DNA of 64,000 nucleotides from Novosphingobium sp. TH158 (GTDB lineage Bacteria; Pseudomonadota; Alphaproteobacteria; Sphingomonadales; Sphingomonadaceae), in NCBI RefSeq assembly GCF_002855555.1, contig NZ_PKRT01000001.1, positions 2,074,001 through 2,138,000 of the forward strand. Reading direction: 5' to 3'. Both the position numbers and the translations under genes were made by a program. The notes beneath the pieces were generated by a model. The model saw nothing but the letters and a program-made list of their open reading frames with translations, did not search any database and was not told the origin of the DNA. Positions 53,457 to 62,437 of this stretch are shown in pieces (position 1 is the first letter of the stretch; each line of letters opens with the position of its first letter).

Positions 53457-53912
53457 ATGAACCGCTGGCCGCTTCCCGAACCCATGGCGCTTGCGCTGGC
53501 AGAAGCCGGGAAAGCCGTTGCTGCGGGCGAGGTGCCGATCGGTGCGGTCATCGTCAAGGACGGAAATGTAATCGCCGCCGCCCACAATGCTCCGCGCGGG
53601 CTTTGCGACCCCACGGCCCATGCCGAAGTGCTGGCGATTCGCGCTGCTGCCAAGGCGCTCGGGAACGAGCGGCTCGAAGGTTGCGAGCTGTGGGTCACGC
53701 TGGAACCCTGCGCCATGTGCGCCGGCGCCATCGCCCATTCGCGGATCGCGCGGCTCTACTACGCTGCGCCGGATCCCAAGGGTGGTGCGGTTGAGCATGG
53801 CGCGCGCGTGTTCGAGCAGGACCAGTGCCTGCACCGGCCCGAGGTCTATTCCGGCATGGGCGAGGCAGAGGCCGGGCAGGTCCTGCGGGATTTCTTCGCC
53901 GCCAGACGTTGA
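53457..53912 (+). CDS. tadA: tRNA-specific adenosine deaminase TadA
   Basis: 151-residue zinc deaminase making inosine at the wobble base of tRNA-Arg(ACG). Zn ligand His55 and catalytic Glu57 in TAHAEVLAI; Cys85 and Cys88 in EPCAMCAGA. Full length. Confidence 0.95.
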   Translation: MNRWPLPEPMALALAEAGKAVAAGEVPIGAVIVKDGNVIAAAHNAPRGLCDPTAHAEVLAIRAAAKALGNERLEGCELWVTLEPCAMCAGAIAHSRIARLYYAAPDPKGGAVEHGARVFEQDQCLHRPEVYSGMGEAEAGQVLRDFFAARR

Positions 53913-53925
53913 AGCAGGCAGCCAG

Positions 53926-54624
53926 CTAGAGCCCGCGCCAGATTTTCATCGCCTGTCCGTCCCGCGCACCGGGGCGCGAACAGCGCGCAGGCTTGCGCCG
54001 CGAATCGAGGCACAGATGCACCTCGCGAAGCCAGCCGGACTGGGAAAGCCGAATCGCGATGCTGCCCGGTGTCCAACCCGGATTGGCGGCGATGAAGGCC
54101 TGCCGCAGGTCTCCCGCGGTAAGCGCCGGCTTGCGCGAAAGCCGGTCGGCATCGGGCCAGGCGATCCGGTTCCACATCCCGCGCGCGGTGGCGAAATAGG
54201 ATTCGGGGGTCTTTGCCATGCAGGATCCGTGCTTGGCCCACTCATGCTCGAGCAATTCGGGCGAGGGGGTCATGCACAGGTTGCGGCGAAGCTCCTCGAC
54301 AGAGGGGCGGATTCCGCTGGAACACCACTGCGGCGGTGCTCCCTGCGGCGCTTCGGGCCACAGGCCGTGAAGGATGAAGCCGAATCGGCCAGCCGAGCCG
54401 GAACATTGCATCGATCCGCCCGCGCGGCGGTTGGTGTTGCAGTATTCGGGCGACCAGCTTGCCGCCAGCACATAGCCGCCCAGCGCGGTGCGGCGCTCAG
54501 GACCGTCCTGCCGGGGGGCCGCGGGCGGTTCGATCCGCTGGGGCACGCGACACTGGTATGCCTGTGCGAAGGCAGGCGTTGCCGATGCCAGCAGCACCAT
54601 GGCGGCAATCCTAGCTGAAATCAT
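53926..54624 (-). CDS. Ribonuclease T2 family protein, secreted
   Basis: 232 residues. Signal peptide to about 21; CAS I FILHGLWPE with His86; CAS II EHEWAKHGSC with Glu128 and His132. Multiple cysteines suggest disulfides in the periplasm. It would cleave RNA nonspecifically to 2',3'-cyclic products. The start overlaps the upstream membrane protein gene by 14 nt. Confidence 0.93.
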   Translation of the reverse strand: MISARIAAMVLLASATPAFAQAYQCRVPQRIEPPAAPRQDGPERRTALGGYVLAASWSPEYCNTNRRAGGSMQCSGSAGRFGFILHGLWPEAPQGAPPQWCSSGIRPSVEELRRNLCMTPSPELLEHEWAKHGSCMAKTPESYFATARGMWNRIAWPDADRLSRKPALTAGDLRQAFIAANPGWTPGSIAIRLSQSGWLREVHLCLDSRRKPARCSRPGARDGQAMKIWRGL

Positions 54625-55075
54625 TGCGCAGCCTCTCAATGGCAGGACGCCCCCGCCTGAGCACGGCATGGGCGAGGCAGGCAAGCGCGAGGACGAGGCC
54701 GAAGCTCGCGCCCAGCAATCGCCGCGAATGGGGCAGGTCGATTGCCTGTGCGGGATCGAGGATCGTATCGACGTGGGCAGAGGCGGCCCCGGCCAGCCAG
54801 GCGCAACAGGCCAGCATGGCCGCCAGCGCCCGCCGCGAGGGCCTGCCGAACAGCCAGATTGCCAGCACCATCACTGCGGTTGCCACGAGGAGATTCGGTG
54901 CCGCCTGTTGCAGCGGCGATGCCGACCAGTCCGCCGTGCTTTGCGCCATGTCGATCCAGGTCTTCACGTCGAGCAGCATGACGACTGCCGAGGCAAAGGC
55001 GAAGACGGTGCCGGCATGGAGCGCGGGCGGGCGTGATTGCCAGCCCCTGTCCTGTCGCTGCCCCCTGACGGTCAT
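54611..55075 (-). CDS. Membrane protein of unknown function, upstream of RNase T2
   Basis: 154 residues with about four hydrophobic helices (HAGTVFAFASAVVMLLDVKT; LLVATAVMVLAIWLFG; ALAAMLACCAWLAGAASA; GASFGLVLALACLAHAV). No family recognised. It overlaps the RNase T2 gene, and a second small membrane protein lies 9 nt upstream, so the three look cotranscribed. Confidence 0.65.
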   Translation of the reverse strand: MTVRGQRQDRGWQSRPPALHAGTVFAFASAVVMLLDVKTWIDMAQSTADWSASPLQQAAPNLLVATAVMVLAIWLFGRPSRRALAAMLACCAWLAGAASAHVDTILDPAQAIDLPHSRRLLGASFGLVLALACLAHAVLRRGRPAIERLRNDFS

Positions 55076-55084
55076 CGCTGCGAA

Positions 55085-55510
55085 TCAGCCTTGCGAGGTC
55101 CGCCCTTGGGCAAACCATGCCTTCGCATCGGAGCGGAACAGGAAGGTGAGCGCAACCAGCCGCAGCGATTCGACCGCAAGGCTGACCATGATCCCCAGGC
55201 CCCCGCCGGGGCCCAGCTGGCGCAGTGCCGCGGGAAGGTTGAGCAAGGCCAGGAGAGTAAAAGCAACCAGGATCCAGCGGGCGAGCGAACTGGCGCGATG
55301 GGCGACCAGGAACCAGAGCAGCAGCTGGATGGCAAGGCCAAAAGCAATGGCCCCCAGGACCACGCCCGAACCGGCGCCCATTGCCCGGATCGCCGGGCTG
55401 GCATTGACCACCGCCTGCAACCGCTCGAGCGACATGAACGAATTGACCAGCCCCAGTGCCGTCGCCACGAGGTAGAGACGGTCAAAATTCACGATCGATG
55501 CCGGCCTCAT
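55085..55510 (-). CDS. Four-helix membrane protein, unknown
   Basis: 141 residues, four hydrophobic segments (FDRLYLVATALGLVNSF; GSGVVLGAIAFGLAIQLLLW; ARWILVAFTLLALLNL; GIMVSLAVESLRLVALTFLF). Not recognised. First of a three-gene unit ending in RNase T2. Confidence 0.65.
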   Translation of the reverse strand: MRPASIVNFDRLYLVATALGLVNSFMSLERLQAVVNASPAIRAMGAGSGVVLGAIAFGLAIQLLLWFLVAHRASSLARWILVAFTLLALLNLPAALRQLGPGGGLGIMVSLAVESLRLVALTFLFRSDAKAWFAQGRTSQG

Positions 55511-55551
55511 GCGCCCCTCCGTTTCAAGCCATTTGTTCTTTGCGGATCACA

Positions 55552-56415
55552 TTACAGCGGGGTGAAATCCAGCCCGATGTCCGCCGCCGGCGCGCTTTGT
55601 GTCAGCCGGCCGACCGAGACGAAGTCCACGCCGGTGGCGGCAATCGCGCCAATCGTGTCGAGCCGCACGCCGCCCGATGCCTCGCAAGGTGCCCGGCCAC
55701 CGACCAGCGCCACGCAGGCCCGCAGTTCGTCGGTGCTCATGTTGTCGAGCAGCAGGTGATTGGCCCCCGCGACCAGTGCGGCCTCGACCTGGTCGATCGA
55801 ATCGACTTCGCATATGATCCGTTCGACCCCGGCTGCCTTCGCTCGCCGCACGGCCTCGCCAACGCCCCCGGCGACCAGCACGTGATTGTCCTTGATCATC
55901 GCCGCATCCCACAGCCCCAAACGGTGGTTCTGGGCACCGCCGGTGCGGGTGGCGTATTTTTCCAGGTGGCGCAGGCCGGGAATGGTCTTGCGGGTATCGA
56001 GCAGCACGGCCCGGGTCTCGCCCATCGCGCGGACATAGTCGCGCGTCATCGTGGCAATGCCGGAAAGGTGCTGCACCGTGTTGAGCGCTGCGCGTTCTGC
56101 CGTGAGCATGGCGCGCGCGTTGCCGGAAAGGCGCATCAGGTCGGTGCCGGGCGGAACGGACTGGCCTTCTTCGCACAGCAGCGCGATTTCCATGTCCGGA
56201 TCGAGCGATCGGAAGAACGCTTCGGCGATCGGCAGGCCGCAGACGACGATCGCATCGCGGCTGTCCATCACCCCGGCAAAGCGCGCCTCTGCCGGGATGA
56301 CGCTTTCACTGGTCACGTCCCGCCCGCCGCCGGGCCAGCCTTCGCCAAGATCCTCGGCAAGAGTGGCGGCGACAAAGGCCGGCAGGTCGAACCCCTGTAC
56401 GGAAAATCCCCCCAT
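55552..56415 (-). CDS. nadC: Nicotinate-nucleotide pyrophosphorylase (carboxylating)
   Basis: 287 residues, quinolinate plus PRPP to NaMN in de novo NAD synthesis. LSGIATMTRDYV, DTRKTIPGLRHLEKYATRTGG (catalytic Arg/Lys), HRLGLWDAAMIKDNH, and GVDFVSVGRLTQSAPAADI. Start at 56415 (MGGFSVQGF). nadA and nadB are not in the window. Confidence 0.95.
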   Translation of the reverse strand: MGGFSVQGFDLPAFVAATLAEDLGEGWPGGGRDVTSESVIPAEARFAGVMDSRDAIVVCGLPIAEAFFRSLDPDMEIALLCEEGQSVPPGTDLMRLSGNARAMLTAERAALNTVQHLSGIATMTRDYVRAMGETRAVLLDTRKTIPGLRHLEKYATRTGGAQNHRLGLWDAAMIKDNHVLVAGGVGEAVRRAKAAGVERIICEVDSIDQVEAALVAGANHLLLDNMSTDELRACVALVGGRAPCEASGGVRLDTIGAIAATGVDFVSVGRLTQSAPAADIGLDFTPL

Positions 56416-56423
56416 GTCGGCCC

Positions 56424-57233
56424 TCAGTGCACGAAGCGGGCGACTACGTCGCGATAGGAACGGCTGACCTTCACCTGCGCGCCCGATTCGAGCACGAGGA
56501 AGCATTCGCCATTGGTATGCGGCTTCACCTGGCGCACCTGGTTGAGGTTGACGATGGTTGAACGATGGACGCGCTGGAACACGCGCGGATCGAGCCGGCG
56601 TTCAAGGTCCTTCATCGTTTCGCGCAGGATCAGGCTGTTGTCCGCGGTGCGGATGCACATGTAGTCACCCGCCGCCTCGATGTGTTCGATCGAATCGACA
56701 TCGACGCGGAAGATCTGACCGCGATCCTTGATGTTGATGAGCTTTTCGAAGCGACCCGCACCGTGGCCGGCATTGGGGTCCTCCTCCTCGGGCAGGGCGT
56801 CCATCGCGTCGGGCGCGACTTCGGCGAGGACGGTCTTGAGCTTCTCCGCCTCTTCGGCCGAACGCTTTTCGGCCAGGCGGGTGCGCACGCGGTCCAGCGT
56901 GTCGGCCAGCTTGTCCTCGTCCACCGGCTTCATCAGGTAGTTGACGGCGTTCGCCTCGAAGGCGCGCACGGCGTGTTCCTGATAGGCGGTGACGAAGACG
57001 AACAGCGGCGGTTCGATGTCCATCACGCCCTTGACCACCGAAAAGCCGTCGAATCCGGGCATCTGGATGTCGAGGAAGACAAGGTCGGGCTTTTCGGTCT
57101 TGATCTTGCGGATCGCCTCGCGCCCGTTGGAGCAGGTTTCGATCACCTCGACATCGGGAAACTTCTCGAGCCGGAGCATCAGCCCCTGAATCGCCAGTTT
57201 CTCGTCATCGACAAGAATGGTGCGGATGGTCAT
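56424..57233 (-). CDS. LytTR-family response regulator (second system)
   Basis: 269 residues. Receiver with VDDEKLAIQGLML, Asp55 in VFLDIQMPGFDG and Lys in NYLMKPVDED; an acidic linker (LPEEEDPNAGHGAGRF); LytTR domain IFRVDVDSIEHIEAAGDYMC and QRVHRSTIVNLNQVRQVKPH. Followed 8 nt later by nadC, preceded by its kinase. Confidence 0.93.
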   Translation of the reverse strand: MTIRTILVDDEKLAIQGLMLRLEKFPDVEVIETCSNGREAIRKIKTEKPDLVFLDIQMPGFDGFSVVKGVMDIEPPLFVFVTAYQEHAVRAFEANAVNYLMKPVDEDKLADTLDRVRTRLAEKRSAEEAEKLKTVLAEVAPDAMDALPEEEDPNAGHGAGRFEKLINIKDRGQIFRVDVDSIEHIEAAGDYMCIRTADNSLILRETMKDLERRLDPRVFQRVHRSTIVNLNQVRQVKPHTNGECFLVLESGAQVKVSRSYRDVVARFVH

Positions 57234-57286
57234 TGCATTCCCTTTTCATCACGCCCCCCCGGGTGGATGTATTTCCCCATGTGGGG

Positions 57287-58453
57287 TCAGCTGGCCGCAA
57301 CGGCAAGCTGCGGCGCGCCCGCGCCGGCAATCGGCGGCGGCGCCTCGCGCTTTTCGAACGGGATTTCGATGAGCACGCAAAAGCCGCCCTCGGGCGGATC
57401 GACGATCTCGAAGCGATGTTCCTCGCCATAGGCCTGCGCCAGCCGGTCGCGCGTATTGGCGAGGCCGACGCCCGTTGAAACCTGTTCACCGCCATCGAAA
57501 GTCACGCCGGCAAGCCTGTTGTCTGCCGCCCCGCTTTGCAATCCCGGACCCGTGTCGGAGACGGTGATCCGAAGGGCTGGTCCGATGAGTTGCGCCGTGA
57601 CGGTGATTTCGGCCCCTGCCTCCTGCGGGCTGACGGCATATTTGATGGCATTTTCGACAAGCGGTTGCAGCAGCAGCGAGGGCAGCAGCCCCGGCATGGC
57701 CGCCTCGTCGATCTCGAAGCGGGTGCGCAACCGCTCCTCGAAGCGCATGCGCTCGATATCGAGGTACAGCTTCAGCGTTTCCACCTCCTGCGCCACGGTC
57801 ACCCGCCCGGTCGGCTCGTTGGCGAGGGTATAGCGCAGGAACGAGGACAGGCGCGTCAGCATGGCGTTGGCCGGCTCGGTCTGCTTGAGCAGCACCAGCG
57901 TGGAGATCGAATTGAGCGTGTTGAACAGGAAGTGCGGGTTCAGCTGATACCGCAGCATGGCAAGCTGGGCCGAGGTCGCCTGGTTCTCGAGCTGCAGCAT
58001 CTGGTCGTTCTGTTCTTCCACCTGCACGTAGAAGTTGATCATGTAGTAGAGCGCCGACCACGCACCCAGCAGCGTCGCGTTGAGGTAGAAGACGCCGATC
58101 AGCAGGCGGGTGAAGCTGGTATCGCCATCGTTCTGCCCCAGGCTGAACACCCAGGCATCGATGAAGGCGTAAAGCATCACCGCCAGCGGCAGGACCAGCG
58201 CCGTCACCCCCCATGTCACCAGCGGGCGGCGATTGATCAGCTGGCGGTAGATCACCGCGAGGATCAGCGAGATCGAAAATCCCGTCACTGCCTCGATCGC
58301 CACGAAGACCAGGAACGACCATTGCTGGCCGCCGGCGATGGAGGACATGGCGCGCAGCAGCAGCGCCCCGCCCCAGCCAATGGCCTGCAGGCGCCAGAAG
58401 GCCTGGTTCTTGTTGCCGAAGAACGGCGCGGGGGTGATCGGCAGCACGGCCAT
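57287..58453 (-). CDS. LytS/YehU-type sensor histidine kinase (second system)
   Basis: 388 residues. About four transmembrane helices in 20-145, then the His_kinase domain with YQLNPHFLFNTLNSI (His174), LVENAIKYA and VGLANTRDRL. Lacks the longer extracytoplasmic loop of the first kinase (14.9 kb). Pairs with the LytTR regulator 53 nt downstream. Signal unknown. Confidence 0.9.
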   Translation of the reverse strand: MAVLPITPAPFFGNKNQAFWRLQAIGWGGALLLRAMSSIAGGQQWSFLVFVAIEAVTGFSISLILAVIYRQLINRRPLVTWGVTALVLPLAVMLYAFIDAWVFSLGQNDGDTSFTRLLIGVFYLNATLLGAWSALYYMINFYVQVEEQNDQMLQLENQATSAQLAMLRYQLNPHFLFNTLNSISTLVLLKQTEPANAMLTRLSSFLRYTLANEPTGRVTVAQEVETLKLYLDIERMRFEERLRTRFEIDEAAMPGLLPSLLLQPLVENAIKYAVSPQEAGAEITVTAQLIGPALRITVSDTGPGLQSGAADNRLAGVTFDGGEQVSTGVGLANTRDRLAQAYGEEHRFEIVDPPEGGFCVLIEIPFEKREAPPPIAGAGAPQLAVAAS

Positions 58454-58518
58454 GCGGGGGATTTAGGGCCTCGCGCGGGGAAGGGGAAGTGAAGAAAGCG
58501 GTTACCGGCCGGTGCCGC

Positions 58519-59280
58519 TCAATCGCGCCATGATCGGTCCACCCGGTCCACCCGCCGCACCCAGGCGGCAAAATCGGGGGCTCCGGGGCCGCCGGGCAGC
58601 TGCACCTGGCTCAGGTCTCGCTGGTGCACGGCAATCACCTCGTCAGGCACAAGGACCGGCTTGCCCATGGCAAGCGTGGCGCACTGGATCTCGCAGGCGC
58701 GCTGCAGGGCCCACATCTGGAAGAACATTTCCGGCAGGGTCTCGCCCATTACCACCGGGCCGTGATTGCGCAGCATCAGGACGCGATGCTGGCCCAGGTT
58801 GGCGATCAGGCGCTCTCCCTCTTCGGCGCGCACAGTCACGCCTTCGAAATCATGATAGCCGATCTGGCCGACAAAGGCGCAGGCGTAGAAGTTCGACGGC
58901 AGCAGCCCGTGTTCATAGCTCGATACGGCCATCGTCTCGGTGGTGTGGACGTGGCAGATCGCCCGGGCCCAGGGCAGGTGGCGGTGGAAATGGGCGTGCT
59001 GGGTGAAGCCGGCCTTGTTCACCGGGAAGGGCGATCCGTCCAGCGTGTTGCCATCGATGTCGATCTTGACCAGGTTCGATGCGCAGACCTCGGAATAGAG
59101 CAGCCCGAAGGGGTTGATCAGGAATGCGCCTTCCTCGTCCGGCACTGAAAGCGAGATGTGGTTGTAGATCGATTCGGACCAGCCCAACAGGTCGAAGATG
59201 CGGTAGCAGGCGGCCAGTTGCTGGCGCGCTTCCCATTCGGCCGGGCTGCATTCGATGTTGCGGTGAAGCGGGGTGGTCAT
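58519..59280 (-). CDS. Class II aldolase/adducin family protein
   Basis: 253 residues. Zn-binding His in HVHTTETMAV and RNHGPVVMG; LLGWSESIYNHISLSVPDE and NPFGLLYSEV are family segments. Long N terminus compared with FucA. May be an aldolase or a decarboxylase/epimerase-like member; no pathway partner is next to it. Start 59280 after a GGTGG stretch. Confidence 0.85.
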   Translation of the reverse strand: MTTPLHRNIECSPAEWEARQQLAACYRIFDLLGWSESIYNHISLSVPDEEGAFLINPFGLLYSEVCASNLVKIDIDGNTLDGSPFPVNKAGFTQHAHFHRHLPWARAICHVHTTETMAVSSYEHGLLPSNFYACAFVGQIGYHDFEGVTVRAEEGERLIANLGQHRVLMLRNHGPVVMGETLPEMFFQMWALQRACEIQCATLAMGKPVLVPDEVIAVHQRDLSQVQLPGGPGAPDFAAWVRRVDRVDRSWRD

Positions 59281-59436
59281 GCCTCGATAGCCTTTCGCAG
59301 GTATTGCCCGGAAGCTAGGACAGGCCCGTGCCCGAGACAACCGTGGACCGATGCGCGGCGCAAACAGGCCTGCAAAGACGATTGACGAATCTGCCCGACT
59401 TGTAGAAAGCGCAAAGCCGCACGGTTCGCCGGGCTC

Positions 59437-59510
59437 GCGGGTATAGCATAGTGGTAATGCACTAGCCTTCCAAGCTAGCTAGAGGGGTTCGATTCCCCTT
59501 ACCCGCTCCA
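59437..59510 (+). tRNA. tRNA-Gly (TCC anticodon)
   Basis: 74 nt including encoded CCA. Acceptor GCGGGTA / TACCCGC, T-loop GGTTCGATTCC, anticodon loop CTTCCAA giving TCC on a CTAGC/GCTAG stem. Reads GGA/GGG. Confidence 0.95.
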
Positions 59511-59591
59511 GCCCGAAGCCGGTTGCGCCATGCCTTCCACGATCTTTGCCTGAAGGATTTTCCGGCCCCGCAACGGCCGGTTTTCTGCGTC

Positions 59592-59665
59592 TGGAGGCCC
59601 GAGCCGGAATCGAACCGGCGTATACGGATTTGCAGTCCGCTGCGTCACCACTCCGCCATCGGGCC
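59592..59665 (-). tRNA. tRNA-Cys (GCA anticodon)
   Basis: 74 nt including encoded CCA, on the minus strand. Acceptor GGCCCGA / TCGGGCC, anticodon loop with GCA (GACTGCAAATC), T-loop GGTTCGATTCC. Head-to-head in position but convergent in orientation with tRNA-Gly, 81 bp apart. Confidence 0.95.
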
Positions 59666-59736
59666 TTCCGATTTTGCGACGCTCCCGCTTGGGAAGGCGC
59701 GGCCCTACCAACAGAGGCGCGCGGGCGCAACGGGAT

Positions 59737-61122
59737 TTACGCGATCCGTTCGAATGCAATCTCGCGGCGTGCCGGCTCAGCGCGGATCAGGCGCAGGGTC
59801 ACGGGGTCGCCGGGCAATGCGCCATGCGCGGTCACCCGCGCGACGACCGGCAAATCGCACAACTGGACACGGGCGCCCGCCTCCCCGAGATCGGTGACGA
59901 CCGCGGAAAAGCGCTCGCCCTCGCGGCCGGCCAGTATGGCGGCTTCGGCCAGGTCAACCACGGCGCGGTCCACCTGCCCGTCGCGCGCTTCGGCGCGGGC
60001 CATGATTCGGGGAAGCTCGGCAAAGGCGGCCTGTGATTCATCGGGAACGGGCAGGCCGTTGGCAACGGCAAGTGCTGCGGCGATGACATGCCGATCGGCC
60101 AGCCGGCGCAGCGGCGCGGTAACATGGCAATAACTCGCCGCCATGGCCGCGTGCCACGGCCTCTCGCCCGGCATGAAGGGCACATAACTGGCGCCGTTGC
60201 CGCCGCGGCGGGCCGCCATCAGGAAGGCCGATTCGCGCGGGCTTGCAGGGTCCAGGCGTTTCTCGAACTCGGCAAGCGGGAGGCTGTCGGGCCAGTCGAG
60301 TCCGAAGGCCTTGGCCGTGCCGCGCAGGCGCAGGATCGCCTTGTCGCCCGGTCCCGCCATCACGCGGAACAGGCCCGTCCCCGCCTGCCAAAGCGCTTCC
60401 GCCACCGCGAGATTGGTGGCCAGCGAAAGCGTCGCATTGCGGCGTTCTGCCAGCACCTGCGGGCGCAGTTGCAGGGTGAAGTGGCCATCGGCATCGCGCG
60501 AGACTTCCTGCTCGGGCGGGTCGACACGGGCCGCGCCGCGCCGCTCTTCCGCCAACGCGATGCGGCGGGCGATCTCGGCAAAGCCGTCGGGCAATTCGTC
60601 GTCGCGCGCTGTCTCGTAGGCAAGCTTGGCCCGGCTGCGGATCAGCCAGCGTTCCACCCCTTGCAGGCGGGCATTGCCATCGGGATCGATGCGCACGGTG
60701 AAGACAACCGCAGCCCGATCTCCGTCCGGCAGCAGGCTTGCCGCCCTTTCGCTGAGTGCCCTCGGATAGAGCGATGCCTTGCCATCAGGAAGGTAGCAGG
60801 TGGTGCCGCGCGTTCTTGCCTCAAGGTCCAGCGGCTCGCCCGGACGGACGAACCAGCCGACATCGGCAATGGCATAGTGCAGCACCATGTCGGCACCGGA
60901 CCTCTCGATGGTGAAGGCCTGGTCAAGGTCGGTCGAGGTTGCGGGATCAAGCGTGACGAAATTCCTGCCCGTGCAATCACGGTGCGAATCGGGCCTGCGC
61001 CGTGCCGCTTCTCCGGCGGCAGCTTCCAGTTCGGGCGAAAAGCCGGGCGGAACCTTGAACTGCGCCCGGATCGCGGCAAGGCCTTCGGTCAAAAGACAAT
61101 CGGGATCGCGCAAGGTCTTCAT
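59737..61122 (-). CDS. RNB-domain ribonuclease
   Basis: 461 residues, RNase II/R superfamily 3'-5' exoribonuclease. Active-site region FVTLDPATSTDLDQAFTIE (metal Asp residues) and LHYAIADVGWFV; C-terminal HVTAPLRRLADRHV. The N-terminal cold-shock-like domains of RNase R are absent; a short terminal S1-like stretch (GARVQLCDLPVVARVTAHGA) may remain. A compact member rather than full RNase R. Confidence 0.88.
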   Translation of the reverse strand: MKTLRDPDCLLTEGLAAIRAQFKVPPGFSPELEAAAGEAARRRPDSHRDCTGRNFVTLDPATSTDLDQAFTIERSGADMVLHYAIADVGWFVRPGEPLDLEARTRGTTCYLPDGKASLYPRALSERAASLLPDGDRAAVVFTVRIDPDGNARLQGVERWLIRSRAKLAYETARDDELPDGFAEIARRIALAEERRGAARVDPPEQEVSRDADGHFTLQLRPQVLAERRNATLSLATNLAVAEALWQAGTGLFRVMAGPGDKAILRLRGTAKAFGLDWPDSLPLAEFEKRLDPASPRESAFLMAARRGGNGASYVPFMPGERPWHAAMAASYCHVTAPLRRLADRHVIAAALAVANGLPVPDESQAAFAELPRIMARAEARDGQVDRAVVDLAEAAILAGREGERFSAVVTDLGEAGARVQLCDLPVVARVTAHGALPGDPVTLRLIRAEPARREIAFERIA

Positions 61123-61252
61123 GCTGCCGGGCTAACCGGTGGCTTCGCTGTTGCCAAGGGCGGCCTGCAGCAGCGCATGGAGCATGGGCCCGGGACGATT
61201 GGCGCTGGCCGCATTTCCGCTGCTGTGGCAGCTTTGCTCATCGAGGAGAGCC

Positions 61253-62437
61253 ATGGCTGATCGTCCGGCGCTTGAAATGCTCTTGCCCGAGGAGGCGGCA
61301 AAACGGTTGGGCTCCGGTCCGGTCGACGCTGGGCCATATCACGATCCTGCGTGGTTCGAGGATGAACGCGAGGCCGTGTTCAGGCGATCGTGGATTCACG
61401 TCGGCCATGCCTGCGAGGTGCCGGAGCCGGGCTGCTTCATCCGTCGCGAACTGGAATATGCCCGCGCCTCTCTCCTGATTGTCCGGGGCAAGGATGGCGC
61501 TATCCGTGCCTTTCACAATGTCTGCACCCATCGCGGCACCCAGCTGACGCAGGAGGCGCAGGGCAAGCGCTCAACCTTTTCCTGCCGCTATCACATGTGG
61601 ACTTTCGGCGCCGACGGCGCCTTGCTTTCAGCGCCCGACTTCGAACGCTTCGGTCTGGAAAAGTCGGCCTGCGGACTGAAGCAGGTCCATCTCGAAGCCT
61701 GCGCCGGCCTGCTGTTCGTCAACTTCGCGAAGCAGCCGGACCAAAGCCTGCGGGAATTCCTGGGCGATATTGCCGACGAGCTGGAGCTTCTGCCGCTTTC
61801 GCGGACGGTTGAGTTCGACGAGTACACCTTCGAGATCGACGCCAACTGGAAGATCTACGTCGACAACTTCCAGGAAAACTACCATCTGCGCTTCATCCAC
61901 CCCAATACCGGGGCGGCGGCTGCGGGGCCGGAAAACCCGCTCGCCTATCCGACGCATTACGGCTTTTCAGGCCCGCATCGTGGCCAGACGCTGTGGCGCA
62001 ATCCCTCCCCGCCCCAACTGCCGCCTACTCTGCGCATGGCGATGGAACGCGGGCTGAAGGCGGCCGGGCGCGATGGCTTCCCGCCGCGCAAGACCGATTT
62101 CAAGCTGTTCCCGGCCATGTTCGTGCTGGGGCTGGCAAGCCACATGTTCACGCACACCGTCTATCCGATCAGCGTCAATCGCACGCGCGGGGTGATCCGA
62201 TTCTACTGGCCCAATCGCGCGACCGATGCCTCCACCCGCTTTGCCCGCGAATTCTCGGTCGCATCGGTGCGCGATGTCCATGCCGAGGATCGCGGCGTGA
62301 TCGAGGCGGGACAGGGCGGCCTGGGGGCAGGCGTGCTGGACGTGATCCACTTCCAGGACCACGAGATGCTGTGCCGCCACCTTAACGAGCAGGTGCGGTT
62401 GAGGGTCGAAGCGCTGCGGGCAGAGCGAAACGCCTAG
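61253..62437 (+). CDS. Rieske-type ring-hydroxylating oxygenase, alpha-like subunit
   Basis: 394 residues. Rieske ligands Cys91, His93, Cys111, His114 (C-x-H-x17-C-x2-H, CTHRGT... SCRYHMW). Catalytic Fe(II) motif in NFQENYHLRFIH, with an acidic residue in IHFQDHE. Oxidises an aromatic or quaternary-ammonium substrate; no dedicated reductase nearby. ATG at 61253 after GAGGAGAG; convergent overlap of 4 nt with the crotonase gene. Confidence 0.9.
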   Translation: MADRPALEMLLPEEAAKRLGSGPVDAGPYHDPAWFEDEREAVFRRSWIHVGHACEVPEPGCFIRRELEYARASLLIVRGKDGAIRAFHNVCTHRGTQLTQEAQGKRSTFSCRYHMWTFGADGALLSAPDFERFGLEKSACGLKQVHLEACAGLLFVNFAKQPDQSLREFLGDIADELELLPLSRTVEFDEYTFEIDANWKIYVDNFQENYHLRFIHPNTGAAAAGPENPLAYPTHYGFSGPHRGQTLWRNPSPPQLPPTLRMAMERGLKAAGRDGFPPRKTDFKLFPAMFVLGLASHMFTHTVYPISVNRTRGVIRFYWPNRATDASTRFAREFSVASVRDVHAEDRGVIEAGQGGLGAGVLDVIHFQDHEMLCRHLNEQVRLRVEALRAERNA

